A stretch of 5,383 nt of DNA from Firmicutes bacterium UBA5500 (GTDB taxonomy: Bacteria; Bacillota; UBA994; UBA5500). Position numbers and translations under genes: made by a program. The notes under the pieces were generated by a model. That model was not told where the DNA came from and did no database searches. It was given only the letters and a program-made list of their open reading frames with translations. Positions 1-4,526 of the stretch are shown here, piece by piece (positions within the stretch are counted from its first letter, which is position 1; every line of letters starts with the position of its first letter). The stretch covers positions 10,141 to 15,523 of the forward strand of contig DIPA01000046.1 of the NCBI GenBank assembly GCA_002427055.1. The letters are read 5' to 3'.

Positions 1-55
1 TTTTCAGCAAGCGATCTAAAGCCCAGATTAACAAGGCCAAAAAAGCGTAAGCCAT
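1..55 (-). CDS. lspA: Signal peptidase II (lipoprotein signal peptidase), N-terminal fragment
   Basis: Only the first 18 codons lie in the window; the gene runs off the low-coordinate edge. LspA is the membrane aspartyl protease that cleaves signal peptides from prolipoproteins after lipid attachment. The visible peptide begins MAYAFLALLIWALDRLLK: a hydrophobic first transmembrane helix ending in an LDxxxK motif, the usual LspA N-terminus (commonly LDxxTK; the Thr/Ser before Lys is Leu here). The ATG at 55-53 is chosen because the preceding frame holds a TAG two codons upstream and a GGGAGG ribosome binding site lies 12 bases upstream. The position after a TraR/DksA gene matches the ylyA-lspA order of Bacillus, which supports the call. 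The catalytic aspartates lie outside the window, so identity rests on the short N-terminus plus synteny. Confidence 0.68.
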   Translation of the reverse strand, partial: MAYAFLALLIWALDRLLK

Positions 56-67
56 ATTCTATTGATT

Positions 68-73
68 CCTCCC
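68..73 (-). promoter_or_regulatory. Ribosome binding site of lspA
   Basis: GGGAGG on the minus strand, followed by a 12-base spacer to the ATG at 55. The spacing is a little long, but an in-frame TAG between the site and the ATG excludes an earlier start. Four bases just upstream (CCTC) can pair with GAGG of this site across a short loop, so weak occlusion of the site is possible. Confidence 0.6.
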
Positions 74-99
74 GCAGAGGCGCACCATTGGTACGTCCT

Positions 100-132
100 A
101 AAAATGGCTGCCCCCTAATTAGCGGACAGCCA
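100..132 (-). terminator. Intrinsic terminator or 5' leader hairpin between the TraR/DksA gene and lspA
   Basis: On the minus strand, TGGCTGTCC (132-124) pairs with GGGCAGCCA (113-105): nine pairs including one G.U. The loop is about ten bases and five U residues (104-100) follow. This is a rho-independent terminator shape and lies 18 bases after the stop of the TraR/DksA gene, so it should end the upstream operon. It also starts almost exactly at the predicted transcription start of lspA, so it could act as a leader hairpin or attenuator of that transcript. I found no convincing antiterminator partner downstream. Confidence 0.75.
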
Positions 133-138
133 CGAATC

Positions 139-167
139 ATTGTAGCACGCTAAGAATCAGTGCTCAA
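139..167 (-). promoter_or_regulatory. Sigma-A-type promoter for lspA
   Basis: The -35 box TTGAGC (167-162) matches 4 of 6 consensus bases, the spacer is exactly 17 bases, and the -10 box TACAAT (144-139) matches 5 of 6. The -35 lies inside the last codons of the TraR/DksA gene and the -10 just past its stop. The expected start of transcription is about 133-131, giving a leader of roughly 77 bases before the lspA ATG. The leader begins with the hairpin at 132-100. Confidence 0.62.
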
Positions 168-854
168 GGGGGAGTCGGGCCGCATTGGAGACTTCTCTAA
201 TCTCTTACGCTGCACCCGCCCCATAAACTGGTCACGACTCCGATCATAGGAGATCGGCAAGGCGTCTTCTTCCCAGACTACGCCGATAGGCTCATCGTGA
301 TCAATATAGACATCGTTATAGTCTTCTACCTGGCGAAAATCTCCTGGTGTATTGGAAGTACCATACCGAGCAACCGCCTGCCACGAGTCTTCACCATCAA
401 ACCCAACATTCTCGTTGACAGCGTTATCTGTAAAACTATGCCGCAGCAACTCGTTAACTAAAAGCCCCTCTTGTGGGCGCTGCCGCACTCTATCCGACTC
501 TACTTCTTGACAGCCATGGCAATATGCAGTGTAAGGAACGGCTGCTAGCCGCTCTTCTGGAATAGGCCGACCGCAGTTGATACACCAACCAAACGTTCCT
601 TGTTCTATACGTCCTAACGCGGCCTCAATTTGCTCTAGCAAGTACTCCTGATCAGCTTGTAGGCCCATATCCTTACTCCGCTCATATGTCTCGGAAGCTA
701 CATCAGCCGGATGGTTGTCATAAGTGGAAAACTCGCTAATCGAAGCCGAAAGTGACTGACTCAAGTCTGCCCGCAAATCAGCTAGAGTCATTTCGGTTCG
801 AGTTCGTTGCTCCTCCAGCCGCCTCTTAAATGCCTCTGCCTGTGATCGTTGCAT
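150..854 (-). CDS. TraR/DksA-family C4 zinc-finger protein, YteA/YlyA type
   Basis: A 234-residue protein of the sporulation-associated YteA family within the TraR/DksA superfamily, whose members bind RNA polymerase and modulate transcription. Seen: an N-terminal helical stretch (about 5-40); the family signature YDNHPADVASETYERSKD (45-62); a helix to about 85; a C4 zinc finger with C91, C94, C112 and C115 (CINC, 17 residues, CHGC); and an acidic C-terminal region with SWQAVARYGTSNTP near 157-170, a block I associate with the YteA family. AGGAGG (867-862) lies 7 bases before the ATG and overlaps the stop of the DUF5665 gene. In Bacillus the gene before lspA is ylyA, a DksA-like factor used late in sporulation, so YlyA is the best positional equivalent; the paralogue YteA cannot be excluded. 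A terminator follows. Confidence 0.88.
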   Translation of the reverse strand: MQRSQAEAFKRRLEEQRTRTEMTLADLRADLSQSLSASISEFSTYDNHPADVASETYERSKDMGLQADQEYLLEQIEAALGRIEQGTFGWCINCGRPIPEERLAAVPYTAYCHGCQEVESDRVRQRPQEGLLVNELLRHSFTDNAVNENVGFDGEDSWQAVARYGTSNTPGDFRQVEDYNDVYIDHDEPIGVVWEEDALPISYDRSRDQFMGRVQRKRLEKSPMRPDSPLSTDS

Positions 855-865
855 GCTAGGACCTC

Positions 866-1159
866 CTATTTAGCTAGTTGGCCCTGTACAATTCTCACCA
901 ATTCAGCTATGAAATCCCCAATGACAGGCAAATTTAAAATGGCTAGCTCATTGAGTAAGATTAAAACGAGGGCCGCTAGTAGTGTCCCCCCAATTGCAAT
1001 TCCAACTCCACGAGCTAGTCCTGCCAGGAAGTTAAGCCACATTAAACGCCAAGGTCGGCTGAAAAGTGCTATATACTCAGCTAACCGCATGCGTTCAAGA
1101 TAGAATGCCAGCTCCTCGACCTTACCGGTAAGCGCCTTCTTGTCCTTACTATCAGACAT
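866..1159 (-). CDS. DUF5665 small membrane protein
   Basis: A 97-residue protein of unknown function that I recognise as the DUF5665 family of spore-forming Firmicutes. Seen: a charged, Lys/Asp-rich cytosolic N-terminus (1-12); the signature LERMRLAEYIALFSRPWRLM (21-40) continuing into WLNFLAGLARGVGIAIG (41-57); a hydrophobic segment from about 43 to 71; and an amphipathic tail with NLPVIGDFIAELVRIVQ (76-92). Glycine spacing within 47-58 resembles a helix-packing face. The ATG at 1159 is preceded by AGAGGTGA at a good distance. The stop TAG (868-866) is embedded in the ribosome binding site of the TraR/DksA gene 11 bases on, so the two are almost certainly co-translated. An 82-base gap separates it from divIVA. 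No biochemical role is known to me. Confidence 0.85.
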   Translation of the reverse strand: MSDSKDKKALTGKVEELAFYLERMRLAEYIALFSRPWRLMWLNFLAGLARGVGIAIGGTLLAALVLILLNELAILNLPVIGDFIAELVRIVQGQLAK

Positions 1160-1241
1160 ACGATCACCTCTCGTCCCTAGTAATATGCTCGCATCATCTC
1201 TGCTAGTATCTTAAGCCAGGGATTTGGGGCAACTTAACGGG
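1160..1241 (-). other. Intergenic gap after divIVA, weak promoter candidate
   Basis: This gap holds no hairpin with a U-tract, so transcription from divIVA may simply read through. The best sigma-A-like match is TTGCCC with a 16-base spacer to GATACT (4 of 6 in each box), which is weak. A CATATTA that fits a sigma-G -10 box lies nearer the DUF5665 start but has no matching -35. I do not call a promoter here. Confidence 0.3.
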
Positions 1242-1724
1242 TTAGTCTGTAGCTCGCCCTGCCGCGGTCTCTAACTGATCCCAGCCCTCACTATCCAGCA
1301 TGTCGAGCTGGGCCTTCAACAAGTTAATTAAACGTGCCCGAAACACGTCCGATTGCTTACGTAGCTCATCGAGTTCGGAGGACATACGCCTTACTTTGGT
1401 AATGGCCTCATCAACTAGGCGCTCTGCTTTTAGCTCAGCCTCTCTTACAATTAACTGAGCCTCGCGTTTAGCGCTAGCCTTAACCTCGTCCGCAGTTTCT
1501 TGGGCAACTACTAACGCGTTATGTAATGTTTGCTCTAAGTTATGATAGTGCTCTAGGTTCTCTTTCAGGGCATGGTTATTATCCTTAAGTTCAGCGCTCT
1601 CTTTCAGTATCTGTTCCAAGTCTTTAATGATAAAATCAAGATACTCGTCTACCTCGTTGCGATCGTAACCTCGCAAAACCGTCTTGAACTCCTTGTTATG
1701 GATATCCAGTGGTGTAATTGACAA
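1242..1724 (-). CDS. divIVA: Cell-division / polar scaffold protein DivIVA
   Basis: A 160-residue DivIVA, close to the usual length (about 164 in B. subtilis). DivIVA senses negatively curved membrane at septa and poles and recruits division, chromosome-anchoring or cell-wall factors. Seen: the diagnostic N-terminus SITPLDIHNKEFKTVLRGYD (2-21), then EVDEYLDFIIKDLEQIL, then a long heptad-rich coiled coil to about residue 140. Of the Phe17-Arg18 pair that inserts into membrane in B. subtilis, Arg18 is kept and Phe17 is Leu here, still hydrophobic. The start is TTG (1724-1722), set by AAGGGGGTG (1740-1732) seven bases upstream and by the M-x-[IL]-T-P start of the family; no ATG or GTG fits. The site overlaps the yggT stop, implying coupling. 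In B. subtilis ylmH sits between yggT/ylmG and divIVA; here it is absent. Confidence 0.95.
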   Translation of the reverse strand: MSITPLDIHNKEFKTVLRGYDRNEVDEYLDFIIKDLEQILKESAELKDNNHALKENLEHYHNLEQTLHNALVVAQETADEVKASAKREAQLIVREAELKAERLVDEAITKVRRMSSELDELRKQSDVFRARLINLLKAQLDMLDSEGWDQLETAAGRATD

Positions 1725-1731
1725 AGAAATG

Positions 1732-1740
1732 CACCCCCTT
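1732..1740 (-). promoter_or_regulatory. Ribosome binding site fixing the divIVA TTG start
   Basis: AAGGGGGTG pairs along its length with the 16S 3' end (one G.U pair) and is followed by a 7-base spacer to TTG. It starts within the yggT stop codon, so ribosomes ending yggT can pass directly to divIVA. The same GGGGGTG form precedes the HlyD-like gene at 4431-4425. Confidence 0.75.
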
Positions 1741-1981
1741 ATGAGATAAAGTTCATCACTAAATTTAAGAGCAACACGACAACCAAAGCTGACACGTCCA
1801 CCGTTGCATCACCTAGACTTATTTGAGGCAGAATTCGTTGCACAGGAGCTAGCAAAGGGTCCGTAAGTCTGGTAATCAGCCGACCAAAACCACTTGCTCC
1901 TAATGGCGGCAAAAAGTCAACGAAAACGCGCACAACTAGAATAGTAAGCAAGATGTCTAGCGCCATTCGGAGCAACTCCAT
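1739..1981 (-). CDS. YggT/YlmG family membrane protein
   Basis: An 80-residue integral membrane protein of the YggT (YlmG in Bacillus) family. Seen: a first transmembrane helix at about 2-24, the family motif LTDPLLAPVQRILP at 39-52, and a second transmembrane helix at about 62-80 reaching the C-terminus. That is the usual two-helix architecture and length of one YggT unit. Its molecular role is not firmly established; chloroplast and cyanobacterial relatives affect nucleoid and division organisation, and linkage to sepF is conserved in Gram-positive bacteria. The ATG at 1981 lies only two bases after the sepF stop. The G-run in the last sepF codons (a stretch of seven G) serves as its ribosome binding site, so translation is probably coupled to sepF. 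Symbols in use are yggT and ylmG. Confidence 0.92.
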   Translation of the reverse strand: MELLRMALDILLTILVVRVFVDFLPPLGASGFGRLITRLTDPLLAPVQRILPQISLGDATVDVSALVVVLLLNLVMNFIS

Positions 1982-1983
1982 GT

Positions 1984-2421
1984 CTACAGCCCCCCCATCT
2001 TACTGGGATTATCCAGATGGCTGATGACATCCTCTTCAAGTAAGTTATTGATATCAACATTGGCAGGTGCAACCAAGAAAATCAGGTCGCTAACTCGTTG
2101 GTTACGCCCACCCAGTGCATAAGCAGCACCGCTGAGGAAGTCCAAAATGCGGACTCTAACTCGTGGTTCAGCGCCTTCTAGATTCACGACCACCGGCCGT
2201 CTAGCCCGTAGGTGATCAACAATCGCTTGTACATCTTCATACGATTTAGGGCCTAGGACAACCAGTTTAACATTCTTGGCTGACTGCAATTCTACTACGT
2301 TGGACCGATAACGAACAGGTACATCAATAGGCTGTTCTGTTTCCTCTACCATCTCTTCTGTATCATCGTCTTCTTCATCTTCGAAACCGATTAAATTGAG
2401 GAACTTCGACCAGATACTCAT
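1984..2421 (-). CDS. sepF: Cell division protein SepF
   Basis: A 145-residue SepF (YlmF), the membrane anchor and organiser of FtsZ filaments at the division site. Seen: an N-terminal amphipathic membrane-binding helix (SIWSKFLNLIGF, 2-13); an acidic linker (14-30, mostly Glu/Asp); and the compact SepF domain (about 48-122) with VVVNLEG (77-83) and RILDFLSGAAYALGG (91-105), the conserved dimer/polymer core. A short tail ends KMGGL. The ATG at 2421 is preferred over the TTG immediately before it, because it gives an 8-base spacer from AGGAGG and the standard MSIW-like start. The ATG shares one base with the yggS TGA stop (TGATG), a coupling overlap. No FtsA or FtsZ gene is in the window. Confidence 0.96.
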   Translation of the reverse strand: MSIWSKFLNLIGFEDEEDDDTEEMVEETEQPIDVPVRYRSNVVELQSAKNVKLVVLGPKSYEDVQAIVDHLRARRPVVVNLEGAEPRVRVRILDFLSGAAYALGGRNQRVSDLIFLVAPANVDINNLLEEDVISHLDNPSKMGGL

Positions 2422-3119
2422 CAAGCTTCCCTCCTACCAAAAATAGCTGTGCCTACTCGCACCATAGTGGCACCCTCTTCAATTGCTACCTTAAAATCGC
2501 CGGACATACCCATCGACAAATGCTGCATAGTACAGCCTGACTCAATTGCAGCCAAGTCTGTAAATAAAGCCTTCATCTCTCGAAAATAGACTCTTACATC
2601 TTCCGGGTTATCTGCCCGGGGTGCAATGGTCATTAAGCCCTTAATCCGAACATGCGGGCAGTCCGCCGACACAGTTTCCACAAATTCCTTCACCAGAGAA
2701 GGAGGCAAACCAGCCTTTGTGGTTTCACCTGCTATGTTAACTTGCACCAAACATTCCGCAGACCTACCGAGTCTTTGGGCACAGCGTTCTAATTCCTTAG
2801 CCAATGACCATCTATCCAATGAATGTATCAGCTGTACCTTAGGAAATATTAGTCGAACTTTATTAGTCTGCAAGCTGCCAATCAAGTGCCAGTTGATATT
2901 AGGGTCACTCAATGAGTCTATCTTGGGTATTGCCTCCTGTACACGGTTTTCTCCAAAGTCTCTTACCCCAAGCTTAGCAAGAGCTTGTACATCAGCAGCA
3001 GGCCATGTCTTGCTAACAGCAATTAGAGTTACTGCGTCTGCCTTGCGTTGGGAATTAGCTGCAGCTTGCTGCACTGCTGTTCTTACAGCCTCTAAGTTGT
3101 CTTGCAGCCTATTCGTCAT
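2421..3119 (-). CDS. Pyridoxal phosphate homeostasis protein YggS/YlmE
   Basis: A 232-residue member of the YggS/PROSC (PLPBP) family: a single-domain, fold-type III (alanine-racemase-like) PLP-binding protein that buffers PLP and influences amino-acid metabolism, without a known catalytic reaction. Seen: LIAVSKTWP with the PLP-binding Lys37; GVRDFGENRVQE; WHLIGSLQTNKV (77-88); HSLDRWSLAKEL; VQVNIAGETTKAG; and the C-terminal phosphate-binding block SMGMSGDFKVAIEEGATMVR followed by VGTAIFGRR. All family landmarks are present and length is normal. The ATG at 3119 lies 7 bases past the stop of the HlyD-like gene; AGGAAGTGA, which includes that stop, is its ribosome binding site. It overlaps sepF by one base, as in the Bacillus ylmE-ylmF pair. 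Symbols in use are yggS, ylmE and plpbp. Confidence 0.95.
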   Translation of the reverse strand: MTNRLQDNLEAVRTAVQQAAANSQRKADAVTLIAVSKTWPAADVQALAKLGVRDFGENRVQEAIPKIDSLSDPNINWHLIGSLQTNKVRLIFPKVQLIHSLDRWSLAKELERCAQRLGRSAECLVQVNIAGETTKAGLPPSLVKEFVETVSADCPHVRIKGLMTIAPRADNPEDVRVYFREMKALFTDLAAIESGCTMQHLSMGMSGDFKVAIEEGATMVRVGTAIFGRREA

Positions 3120-3126
3120 CTAGTTC

Positions 3127-4419
3127 TCACTTCCTTAACCTATCAGTCACATCTTGGCCATCAACTAACCCCTCGGGGCGCTTCACAATCGGCACACCTG
3201 GCTTGATCCCTGCAACAATCACACTCTTTTTAGTCTGCTGCTGCAATATTCTCACTGGTTGTGCTTTCACGATATTACCTTCCAAGATGAATACCACTGT
3301 CTCATTATCAACAGTAACAACAGCTTGCTTCGGAACAGAGCAGAATACTTCCCCATCTTTGCGCAAACTGACGGCTGAAAAACGAGGTAGCACCAATGGC
3401 TCTGCTGCCTCCAGACTCAGCAACAGCTGTCCCTGTTCTAAACCCTCATGTTCGATTATTCTTCCCGAAAATGCCTCTTGTACTTCCCCCTCCGTCAGTT
3501 GCACGCTCACAGATTCCCATTCAGACGGAACAGAAGAATTCTCCGCAGACAACTTCAGTAGCAGATACGATTTGTCGTCTACTGCCACCTTAAAGACTGG
3601 TTGACCAGCCTCAACTTGACTGTCGCCTTGTGTCTGGTAAGTTTTCTCTGGTTTGGCTCCTTGTAACTGCTCCCACAAACCAGGAGCTAATTTACTTAAC
3701 GTTGCCACTTCCTCAAGGCCGTCTACCCAATAATAAACTGCACCAGTTACCGGCGTATGTACTGGGACAATTGCCTGCTGACGCCTATCCTCTAATCTTT
3801 GCCTCTGTTCGGTCGACGTAACCTGACTTTGGGCTAACAACACGTGGTCCTGTTGTAACTGCACAACTTGCTTCGCCAACTTGGTCAACGAATTATAAAG
3901 ACCACTGTAGGTTTGAACGGCTTGCACTCTTAGAGCTTGTTTGTAGTTATCCATCACTTCATAGAGGCTGCCCTGACTAGCAGTGAGCTTTGAAGTAACA
4001 TCAGCTAGGCTTTGATTAGTTTCAGCACCCTGCTGCTCTCCTTTATCTATCTTCTGCAACTCAGCGTCAATTTCAGCTAGCAGTGTCTTATCCACTACCT
4101 CTAAAACTAAGTGACCAGAATCAACTTGAGCGCCCGCCTCTGCTAACAAGTTAACTACACCCGGTTTGTCAGCCAAAACGACTATCTCTTGCCGCAAGAG
4201 GATTGCCTCTGCATCAATCCCTGGTATATCGGTTACTTGTTCAGCTTGTACAGTTGATAACAATGCCGGTCTATTACGCCAGCCTGCAATCAATCGATAT
4301 GTACTACGTCCTAACCAAAGCAAGCCAGAACCCTAGGCCAAGAAGATAGCAAGCACCAAAAGCCGTTTCAGCAATTTGCGGGGCTTAAACTTCTTGCGTT
4401 TGCGTTTATTCCTAACCAT
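3127..4419 (-). CDS. HlyD-like membrane-fusion (adaptor) protein, interrupted by an in-frame TAG
   Basis: Read from the ATG at 4419 with GGGGGTG 5 bases upstream, the frame runs 430 codons to TGA at 3127, broken only by TAG as codon 29. Residues 1-18 are a Lys/Arg-rich cytosolic leader, and 19-35 a hydrophobic helix containing the TAG. Then follow a half-lipoyl motif (about 77-110, around PGVVNLLAEAGAQVDSG), a coiled coil (about 111-215), the second lipoyl half (about 218-238, VHTPVTGAVYYWVDGLEE), a beta-rich domain, and an adaptor C-terminus (about 375-427, with VPKQAVVTV and GIKPGVPIV). The family links inner-membrane transporters to the cell exterior, but no transporter gene is visible here and the function is unknown. 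The reading frame stays intact for 401 codons after the TAG, which suggests a recent mutation, readthrough, restart at TTG 4323, or a sequence error. A caller ignoring the TAG would report 3127-4323 only. Confidence 0.8.
4333..4335 (-). other. In-frame amber codon inside the HlyD-like gene
   Basis: The minus-strand reading is ATC TTC TTG GCC TAG GGT TCT then GGC TTG CTT TGG. The frame before the TAG encodes KLLKRLLVLAIFLA and the frame after it GSGLLWLGRSTYRLI, together one charged leader plus one membrane helix. No base shift is needed to join them. One-base ancestors that suit a membrane helix include TTG (Leu), TGG (Trp), TAC/TAT (Tyr) and TCG (Ser). TAG ends four of the eight complete reading frames here, so it is an ordinary stop in this genome. 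Confidence 0.9.
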
Positions 4420-4424
4420 TCTAG

Positions 4425-4431
4425 CACCCCC
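4425..4431 (-). promoter_or_regulatory. Ribosome binding site of the HlyD-like gene
   Basis: GGGGGTG followed by a 5-base spacer to the ATG at 4419. It supports a start at 4419 and therefore supports treating the Lys/Arg-rich leader before the TAG as the true N-terminus of the adaptor protein. Confidence 0.65.
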
Positions 4432-4448
4432 GCTCCCATTTGTTCCAT

Positions 4449-4476
4449 TATTCTCTACGTAGAGCAAAAATCCTGC
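4449..4476 (-). promoter_or_regulatory. Sigma-H-type promoter of the adaptor-yggS-sepF-yggT-divIVA operon
   Basis: The minus strand shows GCAGGATTT (4476-4468), a 13-base spacer, then AGAATA (4454-4449). This matches the sigma-H (Spo0H) pattern of AGGAWWT followed by GAAT and has the same spacing as the well-known spoVG promoter of B. subtilis as I remember it. Transcription would start near 4443, giving a leader of about 24 bases that contains the GGGGGTG site before the ATG at 4419. Sigma-H acts in the transition state and early sporulation and in B. subtilis also drives one ftsAZ promoter, so control of a division operon fits. An AT-rich 5-base inverted repeat (4493-4477) abuts the -35. 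Confidence 0.72.
4453..4464. repeat. Perfect 12-base palindrome in the sigma-H promoter
   Basis: CTCTACGTAGAG is identical on both strands and spans the end of the promoter spacer and the first bases of the -10 box. It could be a small operator for a dimeric regulator or chance; no second copy was noticed in the window. Confidence 0.45.
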
Positions 4477-4526
4477 AATTACCTGTTCTAATTCACTATT
4501 ACAACCCCGTTGAGCAATCGTGTTTG

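Noticed and set aside
849..1103. A plus-strand open frame opposite DUF5665
   Set aside because: It is antisense to a recognised family and has no ribosome binding site.
1160..1200. CATATTA upstream of DUF5665 as a sigma-G -10 box
   Set aside because: It fits CATNHTA, and ylyA in Bacillus is a late-sporulation gene, but no -35 of the expected form lies 17 to 18 bases upstream.
1718..1750. TTGACA on the plus strand at 1718, as a possible antisense promoter into yggT
   Set aside because: No acceptable -10 box lies at 16 to 18 bases; the best matches are 3 of 6.
2422..2424. TTG start for sepF one codon before the ATG
   Set aside because: The ATG at 2421 has the better spacing from AGGAGG and gives the usual SepF N-terminus.
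2626..3123. A 165-codon open frame on the plus strand
   Set aside because: It is antisense to yggS, which carries every family motif; the plus-strand product has no recognisable features.
3203..3821. Three plus-strand open frames opposite the adaptor gene
   Set aside because: They are compositional shadows of the adaptor coding strand, rich in Ser, Thr and Pro, with no motifs or ribosome binding sites.
4477..4493. A 5-base AT-only inverted repeat before the sigma-H promoter as a terminator of the zinc-ribbon gene
   Set aside because: The stem is too short and weak and has no U-tract, so it is not a terminator.
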